From: Lingula anatina
Lineage: Eukaryota > Brachiopoda > Lingulata > Lingulida > Lingulidae
DNA: 37,169 nucleotides
Direction: 5' to 3'
NCBI RefSeq assembly: GCF_001039355.2
Contig: NW_019773559.1
Location: 357,980-395,148 of the forward strand
Positions 16,410-27,000 of the stretch are shown in pieces. The notes under the pieces are model-generated. The model worked only from the letters and a program-made list of their open reading frames with translations, made no database searches and was not told where the DNA came from. Both the position numbers and the translations under genes were made by a program. The stretch's first letter is position 1. The number at the start of each line of letters is the position of its first letter.

Positions 16410-16415
16410 AATAAA
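16410..16415 (+). terminator. Probable poly(A) signal of JMJD7
   Basis: AATAAA followed within 10-35 bases by a GT-rich tract (tgtttgaggcttgagtttgg), the classic downstream element. It would give a 3' UTR of about 630 bases. Confidence 0.6.
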
Positions 16416-17579
16416 AGCAGTGTTTGAGGCTTGAGTTTGGTGTTTTACATTACTTGTGTAATTTTTTTTCCTTTTAATGGTTCAGGTTTAATTTAAAAAA
16501 GCATTCTTTGCTTGAGGGCAAAACCATGTTTTCAAGGATGACTTTGAAAGAGGACAGTGGCATGGATAACAGGCGTGTACAAGTGGTAATTTAAATCATC
16601 CAACGTGTATGGCTGCTAGAAAAATTGAAGATGGTGCTGAGGAGTGCTGCAAAATGGGCAAAGCTAAAATTTGGATATGAATTTACAATTAAGACTTGGA
16701 AACAATTACTCTTAGCAAAACATCATGCCTTCTGCAAATTTACAGCAAATTTGCTACAATATTACTGCAAACTGCAATTCCTTCTTGCAAATTTGCTGCA
16801 ACAGAATTTTTCTTGCAAACTCCTCTGAACTTGTTTCTGCAAACTTTTTAGTTGCAGCAACATTGCTTCAATATTTCATTTGCTCAGGGTAATAATATGA
16901 TGAGCCAATGTTATGTCCTTTGTGGAATTTAAAAAAGTAAAAAAAAAAATCAAATATTGGCCCCGTCAAATTAAAGAAAAATGTCCACATGACCATCCTG
17001 TGAATGTACATGTAACATTATCAAGGATCACTATGGCGGATTATCATGGTTGAGAGAGTTTGACGGTTTAGGTGATAATGCTTGTTTTTCTTTAGTGCGT
17101 ATTTGACTATTCCACAAATCTTTCCAAAATATATACCAATGCAAATGACAAAAAAAGTTCATTTCCAAGTTTATTTTAATGAAAGTAAGAGCACCAGATT
17201 ATAAGAACCCTAAGATAGACTGTGCTTGGTATTAGTACCTTTTGATACCTTTTTTCTGTGAACTTGTTTTAGCGCAATCACCAATGCATTATCAGACGAT
17301 GAGAAGCGCTCCCTCGGGTTTCTCTTAGACTAACAGACCGAAAATGTGTTCAAATATCACTATATCCAGAACCAAATTCTTTTTGAAATCATAACATATT
17401 GCCCTGATACACAAGTGCTTGAATACGATAACCCCCGGAGAGAACCTATCAGCCATCAACATTTACAGAATGTCAATTTAAGCAAGATCGTTACGAAACG
17501 TAAATTTTGTTATCGTTCGTACCGATAGACCGAGAAGTGATGATACCCGTAAGTATGGCATATTACTTAGGCATCTTGT

Positions 17580-17585
17580 TTTATT
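17580..17585 (-). terminator. Possible poly(A) signal of GXYLT copy A
   Basis: AATAAA on the - strand about 300 bases beyond the stop at 17889-17891. Confidence 0.45.
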
Positions 17586-17732
17586 TCTTGTATTCCGTTA
17601 AGTGGTATATGTATTTAAAATATAGTCAGCTTATAAATTAATGTACAAGTACTAGTAAAGTTTTTTTTTCTATAATAAGACTGTCTTTTAAAAAGTGATC
17701 TGTCACCGCTGGTTACCATTTCATACATGTAG

Positions 17733-18678
17733 TTCTGCTCGCTTCTGCCAAAAATGCTATAAATTGAGACAACCGACAATTTACAATCGACATTCACAAC
17801 AAATCGAAGCACTACAATGTAGGTGACATACGAGTGAAATATGTCCATACACACTCATGTGTATTATTCTCACATGTACCAAAACAAGCTAACTTCTCCC
17901 TTCAAGCAGAGTAATTTGTTTTTCTATCTGTTTAATGAATATGTGTTTGACATAACCACAGTTGCTTTTTGGTCCTTTGTCAAGATTCATCTTCATCTGC
18001 TCTAGAAGGCCTGTCCTAAGATCTTGACCCATAGTGTACTAAAACATATAAATGAAAGGTGTTTACAGATTCATATTCCCTTTGTTGAATTTGAGTTATC
18101 AAGGTAGTGTAAAGCGTTAAATGTATCTCCTATATTAAACAGAAATTGAAAGGTTCAAATAAAAAGGTGTTTTACTCATTTTTTTACATCTCTCATTATT
18201 TTTAAACTGTGTGGTCTTAATTCACCCAGCTTTTTATAATGGTCATGACAATATTCTTAGTGATAAAAGTATCAAGCTTCAAAAGACGTTTATAATTTAA
18301 ATATTTTTATTGGAACATCTATACGCGTATTTTTCCGTGCTTGTGAATATAAAGATGTGCGTCATACAGGTATAATACTCTAAAACACTAATGACTCTGA
18401 ATGATTAATGTACCTTTCTAAAAGCTTCATAAACTGCATTGAAGGGCGGTTGTTTGTCATTATGGTACATTCTCCTGTTACCATGGAGAACTGAAATGCC
18501 CTCTTTCTCTGCGTCTTTACAAACACTGGCATACATACAGCAGTCTGGCCTGTAATTCCAATCACAGGTCAACTCAAATACCTTTTCTGAAAATAAATAT
18601 AAAACAACCACAGTTTTATTTTTTATTTATTAAAATATATCAATTAGGTGTTTTTAACATTGAAACATGTACCACGCA
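17733..18678. repeat. 946-bp direct duplicate, copy 1 (GXYLT-A exons 6 and 7)
   Basis: Matches 19265-20210 base for base at a constant offset of 1532. I found no indels and only one substitution (A at 18671, G at 20203). It contains exon 7 (18038-17889) and exon 6 (18586-18414) of GXYLT copy A with the intron between and part of the 3' UTR. Upstream of exon 6 it runs into unique DNA (18679-19262) that ends at the NN gap. Confidence 0.95.
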
Positions 18679-21600
18679 GCATGCACATAATATATACTTA
18701 TAATTGTTTTGTCTGTTCACAGGATATTCCTTTATGCGAAAATTCCAATTGCAGCTTAAAAGGCGTTATTAGGAAGTTTAGCTTAGTTTTGGACATTGTT
18801 TTTAATATATTTGCATTACATATAAGGTAAACAAACCAGATGCTTAATATTTGGTACATGGATGCCTCAGTTATACGTTGCGGTTATTCACAAGAATACC
18901 AAACACTGGTTTAATGGTTGGAAACCAACCCATGCGAAACCGCAAAGTAGTTCGAAGGGACTTTAAGGACTAAGTTTTATAAAGAATGTTTAGCACCAAC
19001 CGGTCTATAAATCATTTGATGAAATAAGTCCCTAGACGTGTTATGGAAAGGACGATTACTAGCAGTAAAGACCTTGTGTCCAAAAAATTAGAAGGAAATA
19101 TTTGTCACAATAATCTGTTCTTCACGCTAAAGGAGTGGTTTATATCAGTTTCTGGGGTAACATGATCTTTTAGAAGATTTTACAAATATTAAATTGAATA
19201 TCTGCCAAATTTTAAAATGAAGGAATTCTGCAAAAGACCTGGCTAACGCCTGGATAAAAAGGNNTTCTGCTCGCTTCTGCCAAAAATGCTATAAATTGAG
19301 ACAACCGACAATTTACAATCGACATTCACAACAAATCGAAGCACTACAATGTAGGTGACATACGAGTGAAATATGTCCATACACACTCATGTGTATTATT
19401 CTCACATGTACCAAAACAAGCTAACTTCTCCCTTCAAGCAGAGTAATTTGTTTTTCTATCTGTTTAATGAATATGTGTTTGACATAACCACAGTTGCTTT
19501 TTGGTCCTTTGTCAAGATTCATCTTCATCTGCTCTAGAAGGCCTGTCCTAAGATCTTGACCCATAGTGTACTAAAACATATAAATGAAAGGTGTTTACAG
19601 ATTCATATTCCCTTTGTTGAATTTGAGTTATCAAGGTAGTGTAAAGCGTTAAATGTATCTCCTATATTAAACAGAAATTGAAAGGTTCAAATAAAAAGGT
19701 GTTTTACTCATTTTTTTACATCTCTCATTATTTTTAAACTGTGTGGTCTTAATTCACCCAGCTTTTTATAATGGTCATGACAATATTCTTAGTGATAAAA
19801 GTATCAAGCTTCAAAAGACGTTTATAATTTAAATATTTTTATTGGAACATCTATACGCGTATTTTTCCGTGCTTGTGAATATAAAGATGTGCGTCATACA
19901 GGTATAATACTCTAAAACACTAATGACTCTGAATGATTAATGTACCTTTCTAAAAGCTTCATAAACTGCATTGAAGGGCGGTTGTTTGTCATTATGGTAC
20001 ATTCTCCTGTTACCATGGAGAACTGAAATGCCCTCTTTCTCTGCGTCTTTACAAACACTGGCATACATACAGCAGTCTGGCCTGTAATTCCAATCACAGG
20101 TCAACTCAAATACCTTTTCTGAAAATAAATATAAAACAACCACAGTTTTATTTTTTATTTATTAAAATATATCAATTAGGTGTTTTTAACATTGAAACAT
20201 GTGCCACGCAATATTTATGAGATCCTGATCATCTAATGTTGTGCTGAATTTGTACATCAGGTAAAATTTTGTGATCAGCTCTTTCCATGGAAACTCCCTC
20301 ATTCTTGTCAAGTTCATTAATATCACCCCGGAATTTAATCCTGAAAGAAAAAAGGAAATCTAGAGTAAAAGAAAAAGCGTGGAAAAGTTCCACCAGCTTA
20401 GACATTTACATTTACAAGGAAGTGTTTATAATATTGCCAATCTTGCTCTGAGTGATCTTAGAAATGTTCAAGTGTACGCAAAAATTAAATAAAGAAGAGG
20501 ACACCCCATTTTTGATTTGTTGTATCCGTCCTGTCCGGACTTTATTGCAATAGAATCTTAAGGAATGTGGTATTGAGAGAAGTATTTGATTTTCAACTGA
20601 GAGAAAATTATGTCGCCAACTTCGTTTTTATTCTGTTTTGTCAGTGTATTCTAAAACAAAGATTTCTAATCAAACCAATAAAGCAGTCAGATTTATCTAA
20701 AGAACTAGTTTTAAAATCTTCAGAAATTATTTTTATATTCGTCAATAAGGCCCATTTGACAACAGATTGCAAGTTGCTTCTTAAAGAAAAATATAGGCTA
20801 AAAACTATGTGGGAATGTCTAAAATATGTATGTCAATTTCTGTCAGTTCAGGTTCCTTCAATACTCCATTGTTATCAATTAGGAATTCATAGGAGCTCAG
20901 TGGTTTGGTTGAGTAGAAAAAACTGGGTGTCATGGCTGTTTGCACACGTAGTAGGCTTTGTACGAATTACCATTATTATCATTTTATAACCTTATGAATA
21001 CAATGTAGCTACGTGTTCATATAAATCTTGATGAATTAAACTGCCAATTTAAACATCTTTTAATTACCAAAGACTGACTTACCAAAGGCAACAACCGTCG
21101 CACTCGTTAGAAAAATGAAATTAATGAAGAATAAAATCGAGGGCTTGTGTTGACCGACAATTAATTTTAAAACAAACTAGACCTTACATTTGGTTAATAC
21201 ATAAAATGACAGCCATTTGTTCAATATATAGGACGGTACCGCTACATCATCCAACACGAGAGAAATCCTTCCAGATCAGCTTCTGGTTATTCATCAGCCG
21301 AAATTTGGAGATGAAATCTCGTCACAATAGATAGATGTCAACGCACGGTATGCTTTACCGCCCAGTTCTCAAAGGGGAAATCCGAGATAGTCTTGAAACG
21401 AGGATGACGGCGGTGTGTGATGTCACCCGTGAATAGAAAAAACTGGATGAAATGCAGCTCAAGTCCAGAAAAATGTCGCCATTTTTTACGAAAATTTGCG
21501 AGACTTTCTGCCACAATGATACAAGCAGATAATGTAAAAGCTTTAATATTCTTACCCTTCAATCCATAATGTGGAAGCAGAACAAAATGATCGTACCCAT

Positions 21601-23970
21601 CTAATCTATGCATACGTTCAGGAGCAAGGGCTGCTATATGACTAGAGTTGAAATACTTAAAGAAGTTCCAGAGATCAACAAAAGGTCGCAAAAATAAGAT
21701 ATCTGTGTCCACATACAGCACGGAATCAACATCCTCCAAGAGAGTCTGCAAAGAGAGAAATTGGATCCAGTTGCCGTCTGCAGGTTTAAAAATTGTTTTC
21801 AAAAATACTCATCAGAATTAAATACTTAAGAATTTCTTTAAAACTGACCCAGACCACAACTCCACTCCCTGCTTCCAAACATGAAACTAGTGGTGGGAAA
21901 CAACTGCCTCTACTGCTTGGGGTTTTATCTGTTCATAAACCTCAATACTTATAAATTCATTTTTGTTATATCACCATTTAAATCGCCATTCAAGATTAAA
22001 ATCTAATTTTCAAACGAATATAACAAATTCCAAGTAATGGAATTTATCTATCTCTTAAAGTTAAGTGAAAGAGTGTATTAGAACAGACTGGATAAATGTA
22101 TTGCAACCGACACATTTGGTGATTTGCCAGCTTACCGGTAAAAATAATCTTTGAGTGACACATGGTTTATTTGCTTTTAAATTCTTCCATTCTTCAAAAC
22201 TGTTTTCCTCAGGGTATGTAATAGGATAAAGCTGGTAGGTAAATGTGTCCTGTAAAGCAGCTGTCCATTTGTCCAACTGTCCAAGAAATAAAAATTCCGA
22301 ACAATTGTTTACAGTTTATAAACTATTTTTAAAAATAATGGAATATTCCAACAGAATATTGTTTCTGCGATTTCAATAATTAAGTTCAAACTATGACAAA
22401 ATGTATTATTCAAAGAGCTCATTTGTGTTCTTTTATAATTCCTTGCTCTACCTTCAAGCAACAGTATATTAGAGAATTTTTTCGTTTGGGTTCCTTCTGG
22501 TGATCAATGATATTAATTTGGCAAATTATTGGCATTTTAACGGGAAAAGTTAATGCCATGTTTAAGGAAGCATGGATAAGAGAAAAAAGAAGGTCATCCG
22601 AAGGCAATAAAGTGCCATTAAGAATAAAAAAAACAATTAACATCTAGCGTAGCTGCCAAGGACGGCATCTCATGACAATCGTCATTTTTCACCTTTGGGC
22701 GGAAGACAACAGCAGCAGCAAAGTGTTTAGACCAGAGTTATTTCTTTTTCGTTATTGCGAGGATTCCATTTGTTTGCAGACCAGTATTCATTCCTGATGG
22801 TGCCAGAGTAAGTTACATTTGGTCTGCCTCTGTTAGCTTTTCCTCTAGAACTTTTCCGCCAGAACTTGCACAAAGACGTCGGCAGCTACGCTTTCTCTGA
22901 GGAACACTAGACTGGTTCGTTTCTTGACAATTTACATGCACATTGTCTATGAAAATTATTACACATGCCAATGATTTAATACTAATTTTCATTTTCTTTC
23001 ATCAGATGCATGTTAACGAAATATACTGTACAAACTGACCGATCCAAAAGTGAACTGGAGATGGCATTAGGGAAGGAGAAAATTTTATAGTCTCTCCCCT
23101 CGCTTTGCCTACCTTATTCTTATTCTGATACACATACTTTAATAATCCATATGTGTCATAGTCATTAAAATCCAGTCAGATTTGATATTAGCTTTGGCAA
23201 GATGGCAAGCGAAATATACATTGTAACCCCCTACCAAAAAAAACTGTCATCTCTAGTGCAATGCATGGAAAGAAAGAGAAAATTAAGTCAGAAACCAATA
23301 GTTCCCTCAGTTATCCTCTTCAATGAGGTTCTGATCTGTGTGGTGCCCCCCTACAAACAGTAAACCACATCGTAGAGATTTGTCAGCTGCATCAGTGCCC
23401 AGGGTTGGACTCACTAAACTCGTTAGACGAAAGAGCTAAAGACTGGCTTGAAAATGCCAATATAATCCTTTGCCTTTTGATTCTTTAGTGTACACTACCT
23501 AGATGAAAACGGACATACGCATATATGTGTGTGTGTGTGTGTGTGTGTGTTCTGATCTATAGACTATACTGCCCTTTAGGGGAGGGGGAACATACGTGGA
23601 GTAGAATATGATGCTGAAACATAACTGGGTGGTCAAGGTCCCCAAGACATTCTCAACAGAATTTTTGTAGTTCCTTTGCAGGACTTGGATGTATTTCGCG
23701 TATCAGCTCGCCTACGCCATGGTAGTCAATACCCCTCCCATGACTGATAAGGGCTGCGTCCTGTCAACATGAAGCAGAAAATTGGAAGGATAATTTTACC
23801 AGCTGTTCTACAAACACTTGCGCGTCCATCACTTCTGAAAACGCCGGAACTGCTTTCTTCTGAGAACAGTATCGATGCCCAATAGCTGGCTGGTGTCCAT
23901 GTTATTATCATTATTATCATTATAATGTTCTTAACTTCAATCCCCAGGTTGCAATCTTAGTAAACTATTA

Positions 23971-24007
<37 letters not shown>

Positions 24008-27000
24008 GTAGGAGTTGTGGTACACCATCTGACTCGAAGTAGACGGTTCCTGACGGTGATCACTCCAGTCCTGCCAAAATAACAGCTTCTGTGTAGACGT
24101 CTTCTGACGGTAAACTCAGAAACATGGTTTACCTTATTCTTGTTAAATGTTGCAGTCAAGTTCTTAAATGTCATGAAAAGTTGTGTTAACATTCTCTCTT
24201 CTCTGGGTGTCGCTTCCTTCGGTCGGCCTTAAGCCTGGTGCACACTGCACTTCCAACCTTTTGCAACATCAGTTGCAAGGAGGTAACCATAGGTTTTAAA
24301 GTGGTCGCATAAGGTTGCTAACAGTTCCCCAGCGATTGTTGACACATGAAGGTCATTTTTTGTGCACTGACAACTAGTGCGACTTAAGCTGAAAATATCG
24401 GCATCCATAAGGTTGCCTATCGGTCTCTTCTTGGTTGCTAGTAGGTCATCATAACCAGTAGCATACTACTTGTAACTGCACAGTCGATTGACGGTATTTA
24501 TTCGCCTGGTCTCTTACAAGTTTCTAATCAGTCGCAAGTAGTCGGCAGCAGGTCGCTAGAAGGTTGCAGTTGTAACTGCAAGGTTGCATAGGCGTTGGAT
24601 GGTGGTCTATTGAGACGGAGACTTTTTTCATAATTTGTCATGTGTGCCTTCTAAATATCATGATCAAAAACCATAATATTTTAGAAAAAGAAAGCATAAA
24701 TTGCATTTGTTGGCAAGATTTTACACTAATGTTAAGGTTTACATTTACGAAAACAAAAAAATTTATATGAGGCTAAAAGGCAATGTGCGATTTTTTTCAA
24801 AAAACATTGGTGAATATGGTGATACCCTCAATGTTTCATCGCTGTATGTCATTTAAAATTTGCAAAGCCATATTATCTGAGTAAGCAATGTAACAAATAC
24901 ACTGATGCAGAGAAAACGGAAAATGAAAATAATTTAATCAGCGTTGTATTATTCCTATCATTTCATATTTTCAACCATTAAAATGATCTACAAATAATGT
25001 TACAGATCGTTAAATGTGTCCAGGAATCTTAAATGAAATAGTTACAGTAGATACAAATTAACATTTTTCCAGTGCTTGGTATCCTCACTACAAGGATGGT
25101 AAAGTGTAAAAAAGTACACGATGCGCACGACCTGTCACGAGTTAATTTGGATATATTGTAAATGGTACACGCCTGGGGCTAAAAAGACAAAGGGGAGACC
25201 ACAATATCGGTAGCAAATCAGTTGCAAAGCAGTCGGCGACCTTTTAGCAACCGGTTGGATACCACAAATAGGTTTTTCAGTCGCCAGGGGGTTATCGTTG
25301 CTGCACCGAAAATAGGATCGACCAGATATTAACCCAGCGTTTTGAAAACCACGAGTTCTTGCAACCGGTGACAGTTGCCTGTCGCAAAGAGTCTTTTTTG
25401 TACAGTGTGACCGTAACAGCACAGGCCCTGCGACCTCAGAAAGATCAAGTATTTAAACAAGAAAATATTAAGGGGTATTATAAGATAAATAAGGATTGAA
25501 AGTTTTCAAATTTATGTTTTTTATTAAAGCACTGGTTTTATTAGGCGAAGGTGTAGTCTGTTCAAAAGTTCGTAAAATATTGCTGGTTCTATTTGGGAAT
25601 GTTCAACATCGCTTTGAAAGTTAAAACGATCCACGTGACACAGGCGAGTCGAATCTAAGACTGGGTTCCCATGCCTAGATCGATCCATCTGGATTGGTCT
25701 AATTCCCTGGGGAGTCTTACTAAATAGCTATCACCTAACCTGCTTAAATGTCTGTCAGGCCACCGAATCAGCTAGGGGGTAAAGATAACTACCCTCTAAC
25801 AGCTTTACTAGGCGCGACAGACATTGAAGCCGGTTACGTTGGTTAGGAATAGGATGCTTGGATAAAAAGGTTCTATTCCACCCTGGGGCACGATGAGTGT
25901 TTATCTCGTGCAAGGAAACACCCACATGTAGGTCAATGTTCTATTGCTCACAGTAAGTAAGTAGTCTTACACATTGTAATTGGTTAATACCATACTCACT
26001 AAAATTTTATTTTCATTTTTATCTACCCAGGTGGATGCATATGTTGCAATGAATAAACTATAAACTAAATTCCTCAATTTACATACGATGATTGGTTTCC
26101 TACCGGTAGTTGTAATGTAATAGAAAAATTAAATCTATGGGGACCTTTAAAGCAATGTTTATAAATGCGTTAGGGGGAGACACTTTTTTGCCAGGGGAGT
26201 AAAGTACAGGTACCTGTACATGTATACGTACTTGTTCTGGTTCTTTGATTTTGTATGTACTAGCAAACATAGCATTACCTGTTGTTTGAAACCTAGATGA
26301 AGATCATATTCTGCAAATATGTGGACCTTAATTGCATTTCTGGAGAGAATAAGAGCAGATTTGATCATGACCAGTGTCTCCTCAAGTCTATCCCCACAGG
26401 CCACTACAGCAAGGTGCATGTTTGGTGCACCAGATGCATTTGGTGAACTGCTGAAACATAGTTTTCGAGATTAAGACTTATATGATTTAGTTTTCGAGAT
26501 TAAGACTTATATGATTTAACATGCTTAGTTGGCGCTCGAACTAGCTTGCGTGCCTTAACAGAGACGCTCGGCATGAAAAATTCTTATAAAGTTTTCCGTC
26601 ACATTTGAATAAATTCAGTTTGGCAAAAACAACCAATTCTCAGTTGTCTTTGACAGGGGCGTAACCAGCCATACGCACGTATGCGCTGTGCGTACAATTA
26701 TTTTGGCATAATCTGCAGGCATAATCTGCATATGTGCCCAAAGTTTGTGTCAGTAAAGCCCAAGATAAATAAATATACCGTTCTGGGCAAGGCTGTAATA
26801 TTGGACGGCATCACTGGACGGCCAATATTTTCAAAGACGGCTGGACGGCTTACGATTTTAAAAAATGAGGGCTTGGCTTGTCGAGGCGGCCGTGGACATC
26901 GTACGAAAATTCCTTAGAGTAATTTATGATGCGTCCCAGTTGAATAATGCTACTTTGTAGTGCATGCTGTTATTCTGTCACAACTTAAAGCTTACAAAAC

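Larger units (their letters stand above)
15801..17888. other. Convergent intergenic region JMJD7 / GXYLT copy A
   Basis: Non-coding. It contains the JMJD7 3' UTR, a TTTA microsatellite, and a patch at about 16727-16860 with many copies of a tgcaaatttgctgcaa-like word on both strands. The last part holds the 3' UTR of GXYLT copy A on the - strand. I recognise no gene. Confidence 0.6.

Noticed and set aside
20567-20989. 140-codon open frame as a possible nested gene
   Set aside because: No motif, no convincing start, and composition that simply reflects AT-rich DNA. Kept only as a doubtful feature.
23726-23920. 64-codon - strand frame near the LINE remnant
   Set aside because: No resemblance to polymerase or other retroelement domains and on the opposite strand to the recognisable LINE tail.
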